The notes under the pieces were generated by a model, which saw only the letters and a list, made by a program, of their open reading frames with translations, was not told the origin of the DNA and did no database searches. Positions 1 to 11,190 of a stretch of DNA of 64,000 bases are shown here, one piece after another. Source of the stretch: Taxillus chinensis (Eukaryota; Streptophyta; Magnoliopsida; Santalales; Loranthaceae); contig CM042089.1 in NCBI GenBank assembly GCA_023512835.1, positions 13,841,759-13,905,758 on the forward strand, given 5' to 3'. Both the position numbers and the translations under genes were made by a program. The first letter of the stretch is position 1. Each line of letters opens with the position of its first letter.

Positions 1-1977
1 CGTATAAAATGTTATTTGTAAAAATATTTATAATAATATATAAAGGAAAATCTTATTTTTTGTTAACTTACCCTTTTGCACTTTCAAACCATTTTTCTAC
101 TAATTCCAAATCGTAAATTCCTACCATTAGCAGTGGATCCTTCCCAGACAAAATATAAATGTTTTGCATATTAAAGTTACATATTGCTAACATATTAGTC
201 ATAATTTAGTTACTGTTACATCGATCTTGAGAATTCAAGTGTTTTATTTAACATAAATCAACAAGTGTTTTATTTATATTTATTTTTGTGTCCATAAAGA
301 TTTGTTTTATTTGGGTTAAATTATCAGAAAGTCTCTAAATGCTATTGCTAATATCTAGATGTGATGTGATTTGATACAGACATTTTGATTCAGGGTACTA
401 TGCGTGATTTTTATAATTTTTATGCAATTATTAGATTAAAATAATATATAAAATAAAATAAGGGAAAAAGAAAAAGGGAAAAAGGAAAAGGAGACTCACA
501 CACAGAGAGAAAGGGACACAACGTAGAGAAGGATTTTGCAGATTTGTGGCTGCTGCGGGCATTCGGGGAAGGCAAGGCTCCAACTTGGCAGTGATGGCTC
601 AGTGATGCACTATACACCACTTGTGTGTAAGCCATTACAAAGAAGATAGCTAACTGTTTTATATATAATTTGTAGATGCTTTTAAATTTGGGATCGTTGG
701 TTCATTTTCTCTATTGAGACTAATTTGCTCATTTTCTCTCAGCCAAAATTATTATCATTTTTACCATAAATTCTGGTCGTGTAATTCAATTCAAAGATCT
801 TGAAGGATATGGAACTATGGAAGAACTCAAACCATTGAGTTGTTAGGGAAAATACAATTTTATTCCTACCGCTGGTATGAGTAGCCTAGTGTTGATGCCA
901 TCATGCATAAATTGGAAATCAATACTTGTGTCAGTGGCTGTTTGTTGTAGTGTCTCCGATACTAGTGTTCATTTATGCTTTTGCTGCATAAATTGGAATT
1001 TAATAAAAAGGTCAACCCCCATTCGCTATGAATTGTTTTTAAAAGAAAAAAACCAAGGCTAAGGCCATTACTTCCTTCCCATTTGAGAGCTAAAGATATT
1101 CCATAGTCAAGATAGTAGGATCTGCAACAGAAATTGGTTATATAATATAAGATGGGATAATACTTCCCATCAACCTGCATCTTTCATGAGTTTTAAGTTG
1201 GTACCTGATGTTGCACCCTCAATAACAAGAGTATTAACAAAAACAAACTGTATTTATATTAAAACAAAATAGTTTACCCGAAATATTTAAATATTGATCA
1301 AAGACATTATTATAACATCCTATACAAAACAATGTGTCATAAATTCAAATGTTATTGTCATCATCATAGATCTCATGTAAGGATGATTTCCAAAATGCTT
1401 ACTAGATGCTTTACTTCCAACCGGTCCAATCTCTAGACCGGAGACAAGATCGAGAGTGCGATTTGGACCGGTAGCTTTCTGCAATAATAAAAATATCAAC
1501 GAAATTTATAATAGTGGGATAATTAATGGTCAAACATATAAAGATTTTTTCCCTATAGAATCAATTACTATGATGACCGCCATTTATTTTATAGTGAGAT
1601 CGGGTAAACAATTGTTAATGAAGTGCTTGATCATTGAAAAATAATACCAAAAAGGACAAAACAGCGAGCAGTAATTAGGAAAAAAACTGTTAATTCGGAC
1701 AAGGCGACCTATAAAGAATGCATCTTCACATTCTAAGCAAATTACATCAGAGGCCATAAGCAAGGCAGACACAAGGGATCCTCTTGACAAGCCCTCCAAA
1801 AAAGTGCTTTTGTTTTCACAAAAACAGAGTCAATTAGTTGGCATCCTGAAAAATTCAACCCTTCAAAGTTTATCACTCAACCCCAAACGACGCTCTTTTT
1901 ATTCTATTTTCCTGAAACTTGATGCAGTGAATTGAAAATCTTCAGGTTTTGAACTGAAATAACCATGCATCAAAAAA
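1..1977. other. AT-rich intergenic DNA, no gene recognised
   Basis: Short open frames here (for example 420-635, 877-1062 and 1584-1799) show no family resemblance and no splice-supported structure. A small perfect inverted repeat (10-bp arms, ACCGGTCCAA) lies at 1420-1472. Nothing else can be supported. Confidence 0.6.
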
Positions 1978-2127
1978 TCAATACCACCATTCCTCAAAAA
2001 GTTGCTCCGAATGACTAAGAGCTGCACCAAAAAGTTCTTCATAATTTTCGAAATTCAAGTCCACCTCATCCATATTTAAGTCTTCATACTGGTCTGTCAC
2101 CTTTACAAGGTCCAAATCCTTTTTGTT
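1978..2127 (-). pseudogene. Isolated exon of a CONSTANS-like (COL9/COL10-type) B-box gene, frameshifted
   Basis: Read on the minus strand, a plausible 3' splice site (CAG at 2130-2128) opens a frame of 49 residues. It contains the acidic block NMDEVDLNFENYEELFG followed by a serine/histidine stretch. That block is a hallmark of the middle region of COL9/COL10-type BBX proteins, between the B-boxes and the CCT domain. Family members continue with an 'FENGGID' segment. Here one extra G shifts the frame so that it reads EEWWY and stops. In the +1 frame the sequence NGGID is still readable, after which resemblance ends. I found no B-box cysteines or CCT domain within several kb on either side. 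It is probably a relic or a transposon-captured exon. A sequencing error or a diverged terminal exon is possible. Family recognition is from memory, not from a search. Confidence 0.6.
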
Positions 2128-3015
2128 CTGGGATAAGGTAACTGCATTTAGATAATGTGATCAAATTTGTAATAGTTCTTCAAAACAAAACAGAAATTAA
2201 ATAAATATGTATTATGTAATAATATAGTGCACCATAGATTTTTTAAATATGGATAAACAAAAGTATATTTGTAAATTGAATCCTCACACAGACAGCTGCA
2301 TGGAACTTTTACTTTATTCTTTGTTGTAGTGTGATGCTCTACAATGCTATGATAAACACCAAATTATACTCTCACAATACTCACATCATCTCACACATGG
2401 TGCAGGGCAGTGTCTGCACTAATCTAGAAGCGTACAGCTGGGCATGATACAAAGTTGAAACAATAAAGCAAAAAAAAAAAAAAAAAGATATGCTACAGTG
2501 GTGCTTTTCTTGCTATTCTACAACAACCAAGCTAATAACTACGGAAAAATATCACTCCCATCAAGCCATAATCTTTTCTTTAATTTCAAAGGTACCTGCA
2601 TACCGATGAAATGGAACATGCACAATATTTAGAGCAACAAAACTTACTATAGAACAATTTTAAGCTCCACATCTCTCTCTGTACATAAATATTAGATAGT
2701 CAATAGGATTATCCAGTTCAAATCCGAAGCCGACTACCAAGCATCACTAAACTTCATATGAACACTATGTATGGAAAATGCATACAAATCAGATGTTTTT
2801 TAAAAACCCAACTGCCTTAATTTAGTTGGAAGCAGCTAGGATATAAATGGCTGATGGTTTCTCTGTGCCCCCGGGGTAGCATTATTTATTGCTGCATTGA
2901 TGGTATGGCCATCAATGAAGCCAAAAAACAATGCTTCAGTGACTCTCTGGTAGAAACACACACACACACACACACATTTTATTCAAACTTGATTGTCATA
3001 AATTGAAAATCACCT
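2128..3015. other. Intergenic DNA with an (AC)n microsatellite
   Basis: No coding exon is recognisable on either strand. A short (AC)n run sits at about 2957-2977 and an A-run at about 2470-2487. If the B-box fragment had upstream exons they would lie here or beyond on the minus strand, but no cysteine-rich B-box frame was seen. Confidence 0.5.
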
Positions 3016-3480
3016 TGGGTAAAGAGTTGAAAAATCACATGATTCCAAGACACCCGGCCTTCCAACGCCAGAAGCGAAACAGAGCAAACCGATCCCAGAC
3101 CAGGTTCTCAAAAACAGATCACAGCATTGGGATTGAACTGTCGTGTCGCCCCTACTCTGGATCAGAGCCTCAGAGGCAGCGCCGCACTGATGGGTTTCCA
3201 TGCAGATGCAGCAATCCAACAGAGACGGCGATGCACCACGAACAGGGCAGTGCACTTGATTGAGACCAACGCTGCACAAAAACCGACCACCCAGGCAGCT
3301 CTTATGGGCCGGGAACGATTCGCGCAGCAGATCACCACCTCGTCTACAGACCAAACCGCTGCACTGTAGGGAAGATCAGCCAGCCGGCCGATCTACCGAA
3401 ATCATCCTTCACCGGAGCAAAACCGCCACTGCCAGCGGATTTGGTGAGCGGAAATGGCCCAAAGAGGATGAAAAGTATTG
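3016..3480. other. GC-rich block of unknown nature
   Basis: This segment is clearly richer in G and C than its surroundings and carries overlapping open frames on both strands (for example 3010-3354 minus and 3003-3263 plus). None resembles a protein family I know. A donor-like CAAG/GTGATT occurs on the minus strand near 3015. It could be an untranslated leader exon of a minus-strand gene or a repeat fragment. Confidence 0.35.
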
Positions 3481-5109
3481 CACGCCATATCCAACATCCC
3501 GGTTTACTATATATACATATATATATATATATATTCCAATCTTTGACCAAGGGATTCACGGAAACATTTTATATATAAAACAAAAATCATACATTTAAGA
3601 CTTTTGGAACACCTATTTTGCATTTAACAAGAATATCTGGTAAAACAAACTGTCACTGTCTGTACAACAAATGCGCAAGGGCCAGCCAGCGAAGCGGGAA
3701 AAAGAAAAGAAAACGAAAAAGTTAAAGTAATGGCTCACTATTGCTAGGCAGGCACACTTGAAAAGGAAACTATATATAAAATAAGTAAATTCATTGTTAT
3801 AAAAAAAACAAACAAACAAACTAAGCTGAACGCATAAAAGACAAGAAATATTTTGAGAAAATTATTGTCGTTGCCGGCTTAAATCACTACCCCGTATATA
3901 CGTGTCTGTTGCGTCATCTGTCTCGATCTATTTCCTACTCGGACGCGACCAGACCAGGCTACATGGAACGGATCTAATCAGTTTCTTTTTTTAAAATTAT
4001 GTGCTAGAATATTAAATTATTTATATAATTGTCTAGAGTCATTTGGTCGGTTTGATATTCGACTTATTTTATAAGAAAAAATATTTAAAAATTTTTAATA
4101 AATTTTTAAAAATATTTTTAAAAAATTTTATTTTTTAATAATAATAAAAGTAGTGTAAGAATTGCTTTTTAAAATTATTTTTTTAAGAAATAATTTTTAA
4201 AATTTAAAATTTAAGAATATATTTTGTCTTTTTAAGTTTTCACAATAAATTTTTTAAATTTTTTAAATATCTATTACTTACTTTTAGAATCTACGATACT
4301 TTTAAAACTATCATTTATAAACACTCAACCGTTTATTTTTACATTAATTTTTTTTCACATTTAAAAGATGCATTTATTAAAAGCATAACATATTATCAAA
4401 CTAGGACATTGTTTGTTGTTATGAAACTTTACTTAATATTATTGAATTTTGATATAAATATTTTGGATTGAATTTTTTTTAATCATTCGTTGGCTACTTG
4501 ATTTTGAATTATGACTATCTAATGAACTCTAATTATTTTGAATTGTTTTATTTATTTATTTATTTTAATAACATTAAAATATAAAAAAAATAGTAAATTC
4601 AGGTGAATCTTGTGCTTACAGACGTGACAGTCGCCTCAGGTCTCCAATTAAGGCACCTTACCTGCGCCTACATAACTCCTTGCCACTAGCAGGGATGCAC
4701 ATCTCCTATTATTAACATTAGACGTTGTTCTTCATTTGAAACATCTCTAGATCGATCACAACCTCAAAATATATCTTTTATGAGTAAAAACAACCTGAGA
4801 AGACCTCACAAGCAACCAAAAACATCATAATATACCAATCAAAATCAATTAGTATTCAATTTTTAATAAAACTATTTATTTTCTAAGATTTCTTATCCAA
4901 TTAACATTAAATTATCGTTTCAATCTACCATAGGCCTAAAAGATACATAAGAGATGTTATCATAGAGTTTTGCTCCAATTTGTTTTATGGATATTTGTCC
5001 ATTCTTGTATACATAAGAGATGTTATCATACTTATACCATGCAGTAGTTTCCTTATGTTTGACATTGTATTATACTCCTTATTCTACTTTGTGTGGGCAT
5101 GGGGAGTCA
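3481..5109. other. Very AT-rich intergenic DNA
   Basis: Long A/T runs and imperfect palindromic AT tracts dominate, especially 4060-4380. No gene, RNA or complete element was recognised. The stretch 4600-4690 is less AT-rich and may be a retroelement scrap. Confidence 0.5.
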
Positions 5110-5690
5110 CTAACTAATTTTCTTGAGCAGGGAAATTTGGCATGTGACGCTTCAGTACTCTTTTCTTGACAATTAGGTACTTAATGTTAATGTGCTTTGA
5201 CCTAGAAAAACTTTTGTTATTATTAAAATATAACACCACGTACTTATTATCACAATATAGTTTGAGTAGTCTTTTTATGTCTTCTAAAATATTTTACAAA
5301 TTCTATTTCTACAGTAGAATAAGTGGATATACGTAACTCCGAAGTGGATCTCCAGCATAATTAGAGTCAAAATACCTTATGATCTCTAAATGATTTGATC
5401 TCCTATATGTGAGCATGTAATTTTTTTTTCTCCATAAATACCTTGTAACCTGCTTGGCTACTTTCCAACGATCAAACACAAGATTACTTATATATTTTCC
5501 TAACATAGCAACAATATAGACAATATTCAGATATGTACAAATTTAAGCATACATTAGATTCACTACTTGATAATGTATAAGGAATATTTTACATTTTCTT
5601 AATTTCAATATTATTTTTAGGGCACCAATTAAGACTGGACTTGTTCCCCTTAAGACAAGTGTCACTATCTTGATATCAGCGGTCAAACCT
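5110..5690 (-). pseudogene. Ty1/Copia retrotransposon pol remnant (end of RT and RNase H)
   Basis: On the minus strand the frames, with internal stops and shifts, spell the end of a Copia polyprotein. First come CPKN-like and 'SLMYA..CT..DI' analogues near 5560-5640. Next is an uninterrupted stretch at 5309-5506 with GKYISN, WKVAKQVTRYL, YMLTYRRS and DSNYAG. After frame changes come LFCDN, an SKHINIKY-like segment and a terminal lysine-rich part at about 5115-5260. The RSKHI-type motif and the RYL..TKDYML analogue are typical of Copia RNase H. Stops, frameshifts and missing upstream domains (gag, protease, integrase) show it is dead. No LTRs could be delimited. The family E repeat begins right beside it at about 5735. 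Confidence 0.85.
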
Positions 5691-5734
5691 TTTAATTTAT
5701 TGATATAGTTCTTGGATAATTGATTGGCGTTTAT

Positions 5735-7410
5735 GAAGTGGGTGCGAATCGTGATAAGTAAGAAAGTGAATTTTTAAGTGCCACGCCCCAAGGAAAGGAT
5801 GAAGAATTTGGAAATTTTAAATTAGCTTATAAAGGGATGTTTGATTGGATTAATATGAAAATAGAACTAAATTTAAAATAATTTCTTTTAGGAAATAGGA
5901 GAGATGGTAAAATACTTTATATATATAAATTCAATTGATAAAGGCGATTAGAGTTAAGATTTCGTTTAATCTATTTTCCAAAGATTATGCTTTAATTCAA
6001 TTTAATTCTTTCATTGTGATTATTATTTAATACCCAACCTCTAATACATGAATTAACATTTTCCAAGTGTAATAATTCTTGATACACCCTAACATGGGGG
6101 ATGAGTGACCCTTTAAGATTTGAGTTGTTTAGTCCAGAGCTAACATCACACTCACTTTTAACTTGGTATCGTAGGTTTTACACTGGCTTTCGAAAATTAT
6201 TTAACTCTTAGGTTGAGTATCTTGATTTTTTTCTAGATTTATGCTTTATTTTCCAATCCTTCACATAAATACCTAATATCATAAAACGAAATGACCAAGT
6301 CTATTTTATATTTTAACCCAAGATATTCAATAAACACTCACAAGGTAAAAAAAATATTAAACTAAAACATTACAATTTAATGTGTTACATCAAACTCTAA
6401 TCTAACCCCAATCAAGGATTTTTTAAGCTTTCATAGTTTAATTAAAGATAATAAAATTACAATACATGAAATAAGAATACAAAAAGGATTGCTTGCCTAT
6501 TTTGACCAAGAAATTTCAAGGTTGGTTTTCTTTTCAAGAAGATTGTCTTCAAGCTCTAAGTGATACCTCAAACCCTCTTCAATCTCACTTTATCTACTTT
6601 AGATGATGATGGAATTGTAGAAATAGAATGGTAGAAAATTAAATGCTTTACAATGGAGGATCTGATGCCCTTTTATAACATTTTCAGCTTTGATTTTAAA
6701 TTTTTGAACTTGAATCTTCCATAAATCTTCTATAATTTTCAAGTAAATAGCTCTTATTTAATCTCTTGTAACTCCTATTTTTGAATTTAAAAAAAGAGAT
6801 TAAATATTATTTGTTAACACTCTTAAATCAATAAAGACTTTAGTCCTAATGCAAAATGCCCTTTTTAAATTTGATTTTCTTCTATTAATTTCCTTTTGAT
6901 TGGAGTGTTTGGTTCTTGTCCTTTGTTTAAATGATTTTGGTCCAGAAGAGAATAAGTGAACTACCAAAATAAGGATTCCATTGTCAAAATCTAGGCTTGG
7001 TCGAGTGAAGAAAGATTCACCCGAGCATCACCATCTTGCCTTGAATTTCACCCAACCAAAAGGAAAGTATCTTCATTGAGGCTTAAAAACTCCAACTGTG
7101 TAATTTAGGCTTCACCCGACCTTCATTCGACCAACTTGAAATTTGGTCGTCATGATTTTTAGGTCTTGGAATTCTATTTTCCTTTTGATGATCTAGTAAA
7201 TTCTTTTTGAGTTTTCGATTCCTGTCAAAATATAGCAAAAATACCATAAAAACTACAAGAAATCTTCTTTTCGAGTTAAGACATAAAAATGTGATAATAT
7301 AGCTCAATTGGGCAATAAAATGAAACAAAAGAGTATGAAAATGTACCCAAAATAACCTTAAAAGGGAGGTATAAATCCCCCCTAATCAATAATCCAATAA
7401 TACCTCAAGA
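5735..7410. repeat. Family E repeat, copy 1 (LTR-retroelement derived, non-coding)
   Basis: This ~1.7 kb segment is collinear with 58960-60790 at many places. Examples are the GATAAGTA start region, the 'ACCCTAxCATGGGGGA' segment (6087 here, 59326 there), the cluster of CACCCGACC motifs and the closing GGTATAAATCCCCC. It has no coding capacity and many indels relative to copy 2. It is probably an old solo LTR or an internal non-coding part of a retroelement. Exact ends and target duplications could not be fixed. Confidence 0.7.
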
Positions 7411-8630
7411 GGTGTCTCATTGTATTTATATCCCTGATACAAAAGAGATATCACAAAGATAACATGTCTTTTCGTTCTATGTAACATGTCTTTATTGTTT
7501 ATGGTAAGTGGCAAGCAATATAAGGATAAGATTAACATGAAAATATAATTGATATGAGAATCAGAATAAAATGACTCATTATTATAATGTCTTTAGTATT
7601 TAGAATGATTTAATTATTCTCCTTATGGCTTTTCTATTCGTGATTTCATCTTGTTCAAATAAAGTTTCAATCCATCTTATTAGTTATAGATAAGTTTCAA
7701 TCTCTCTTTATTTTCTTGCTCTCTTGCTTGGTTTTTTCTTATTTCTTTAGCATGTTTTATTTATGGGATATATTTGTGGATTGTGATTCATTTTGTGGTA
7801 ACTATTGATAATTTTGCTAGATTGTTTGCTTTTGTGTTATCGAATTTTGTCTTTTTTAACCTCTTTATTGTTGTTATTAATTTTTATATATACATATCCT
7901 TCCAAGCACTTTACTTTTACTTTTATTATTTTTATGCTCAATATATCTTAGATGTCAAACCCTATAAATACTTTATCTTGCTTCCCATATCATACCTTAA
8001 CTTGTTTGTTGGGACAACTGCGACACAAGAATTGTTTACTATTTTTTAGTTTTATTTTTTTTTTGTAGGAAACTAAAATTCATTATACCATGATTATTTA
8101 AGTTTATTTTTATAGAAAAATAATCAGATCACTTTTTTTAACATAGGATCCTAGTATTGAAAGAAAATTTTCCCAACCAAACAAATAAACCAATTAATGT
8201 ATTGAATTATTTAAAAGTAATGAATGGAAGTTTTCCTAATATATTTATTGCACATATGATATTATTGATAATATCAATCACAATTGCCTAAGGAAAAATA
8301 AGATTTTTAAACTTGAAATTGATATACAATGTCATAAGACAAATTGAATGAGTTAACTATATTATTTATAAAAGTGATTTAGCGAAAACTATTAAGTATA
8401 CAAACATAATTAGTGATCGATTGAGCCATTGAGTATGTCATTTATTTAAGAATAAATCTATTTGTAGTTTTCAAAATAGGACTTCATTGGGCCCTTTACA
8501 TTTTTATCAAAATGATGTCATTTTGATTAATAAATTTTTAATCAAATCTACATCGTTTTGATAAAAATACAAAATGTCTGCAATGTAGTCTCCAAAATGA
8601 AAATTACAAGTAGTATTACTCTTTATTTAA
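7411..8630. other. AT-rich intergenic DNA
   Basis: No gene is recognised. The 91-residue frame at 7774-8049 is a low-complexity hydrophobic reading of T-rich DNA. Sequence near 8505-8560 has repeated TTTTGAT/ATCAAAA inverted motifs. Confidence 0.5.
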
Positions 8631-8820
8631 AGGCATATGCTAGATTGTTTTGTAAACCTATATGAGCTTGTATAGTAATTAAGTCGAGTTTGTATAATAA
8701 TTGAACCGAGCTTAAACATTAACAAGTCGAGCTTGTACGGATCGAGGCTCAAACTCGAGTTGACCTTAATCGAGTAGGTATCGAACGAGTGGTCGAGTGT
8801 TGGCTCATTTACATGCCTAT
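8631..8820. mobile_element. Possible hAT-like MITE end, truncated
   Basis: Repeated 'CGAGCTTGTA' and 'TCGAG' motifs lead to a minus-strand terminus reading TAGGCATGTAAATGAGCC. That sequence is typical of the termini of plant hAT-type non-autonomous elements. The opposite terminus is not clear and no reliable 8-bp duplication was found, so this is probably a fragment. Confidence 0.35.
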
Positions 8821-10255
8821 TTAATATTTATATACAAATATTTTTGTTATCTTATAATGTAGGAGATAATAAAGTCCTAACTTTAGGATTTCACATTAAA
8901 TCTCCTAAATCCCAAGGTTGGTCCTAGATGGTGGTTGTGTGAGGTGGCATGACTACATGGATTAAGGGGATCAAAAAGGTGAGAGGAGTAGGTTGCTTGG
9001 GGGATAGCCTTGTCGGAATGGAGCCATGCTTTAGCGATGATGGTGGTGTTCCATGGTCTAGCGTGGGACATTAATGGGGTGTGTGTAGGGTGGTGGAGAT
9101 TAACTCAAGTTGGAATGCTAGTGTGAAGCTAGATTAGAGGACCGAAGAGTAATGGGTAGAAGGCCTGTGGCACAATGCGTTATGGTGGTGGAAAAAAGTT
9201 AAAATAGAATAATAAAATATTATTTTAATAAAAACAACGATGAAATAGAGACAAATGTTGGATTAAAGTTGCAAAAGTCACTCTTTACATTTGGAGATGT
9301 TCTAATATAATGAAATTATAAAATGTTCTTTTCACTAATAGAATCGCATAAAAGGAATTAGACTTAGAGTAGAATTTTTATTTGAATGAAATTGAATTAT
9401 AATCTTGGTGTTCGAAAATGAAATGAAATGAAATTTTAATTCTGAAAGATGGAAATGAAATAGAATGTAAATAAAAATTCTAAAATATTCTTAATTTCAT
9501 TATCTTATTCAATTTATCTTATGAAATTTCTCCTAGCAATAAATTTACATAATATATATATATATATATTAGAATAATTATATGTAGCTAGCTAATTGGA
9601 TTATTTTTAAAATAATAAGTGAATGTTTGAATATTATAAATAAGTATAAGTTATTGATAAAATTACTTTTTATAAATAAACAATAGGGGTAATCAAAAAC
9701 TAATTCAAACTGATGAACTAAACCAAACGATTTAGACAAAAAATAATAAGTAATTTTTAAATTACATTTGGCTTGGAAATTTTAAAAATCGACCAGTTTT
9801 GGTTTGTGTACAGTTTTACCAAATCCAGTTGCCAAAATCGACCAACTATATTACACATGTGTAAGACTCTAACCTATTCGATTTCACTTGAAAACTTTAA
9901 TACACTAAATCATAGCTGTCACACGACCTCACTCTAGACTCCATCTTCTCTCTTCCTAGGTCACAACTCAAGTTGCTTTAGTGTTTTATATGTCATTAAG
10001 GCTTTATTATGTTGGATTCTTTAAGCGTTAGTGTTATTTATATTTGCTTTGTGAGCAGTTGTTCTTTGGGTTTTATAATAGCTTAATACTAATTACACCA
10101 AAAAAATGCACTAGAACGAATTGACGATCAATGGTTTTTCATATTTGTTGGTCGGTTTTAGTTTGTTATTTTTTTAAATAGAAAGTTTAGGTTTACTCCA
10201 AAAAAACTATATAAATCGATTGATGCTCGCCTTTAATAAACAATGTTAATATATA
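8821..10255. other. Intergenic DNA, no gene recognised
   Basis: There is a moderately GC-richer patch at 8900-9180 and otherwise AT-rich sequence with a short (AT)n at about 9550-9570. The open frame at 8883-9071 has no recognisable features. Confidence 0.45.
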
Positions 10256-11190
10256 TGTCGTGTCCCCAAATTCAGCGACTAGAATCTAGCCAGGTGACTG
10301 CTTTGTGCCTATACCTGAATGGTTAAGGGATTAGTAACTAGCATTTAATAGAAACTAAGAAGCGGGTGCTATCTCAAATCACCTAATAAGGTCACACAAC
10401 AAGTGTATAACCGTACAATTCTAATGTCTACAAACAATTAAAAAAATATAAAACAAACCAAATTATTATATACATGCATCACTGTTAAATATCTATTTAT
10501 AAAATCCACAAACCCATGTTTGGAAAATCAAAACTAAACCAATATAACACATGTTCATTACAACACACCAAAGGGAATCACAATAAAAGGAAAAGACAAC
10601 TGATCTTCTAAAGTTTCTTTATCCTTTAGCACCTATGAAAAGATTAACAACATATGTGTGAGCTTAAAAGCCTAGTAGATGGTTATCAATCAACATCCCA
10701 CTTCAAGGTTAACCTTATCTAGTACTACGTGCAAAGTGTACAAGTGTGAGTATGGTAACCTACTCATGCTCAACCAATGGTTAACATATATAATCACAAA
10801 TCATATCATCATCACTTTATACCTTATGTCACACCCCAATATTATAAATCATATCACATTACAACTCATATCAGCATCACATTATAGTTCATATCACGAC
10901 ACATTACACTACTACATAACACCTCCACCAAAATAATTTATATTCACACTTTACTATATTTACTGTACTTTACTGTGCACCGATCTTCTTAAACAAATCC
11001 ATCATATACTTTTGCCCTCAATCCAGCCTATGTCCTTTACCACCGTCAATACTAATTTCCTCACCACATTTTTTCCCCGTTCAAGAAAGCTACATTGCTT
11101 ATCCTTTTCGATATTGAGTGTCGTCGCTCGCCCCTCGCCCCCAAATTAACCTCGCCCAAGTGGTGTTTAGGATATCCCAACGTTTGTTTC
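10256..11190 (-). repeat. Diverged family A LTR copy, antisense
   Basis: It begins TGTCGTGTCCCCAAATTC. Within 100 bases it carries 'ATGGTTAAGGGATTAGTAACTAG', the decayed counterpart of the 'GGTCAAGGGGTTGGTGACTAG' segment conserved in the other family A copies (19006, 23575, 40148, 43723, 56726). The rest is CA/AT-rich with weak similarity to the 40.1-41.4 kb copy. The right end is uncertain. Confidence 0.5.

Noticed and set aside
7083..7328. 81-residue minus-strand frame shared in part with 60494-60793
   Set aside because: Similarity arises because both lie in family E. The readings contain stops and shifts and show no protein family.
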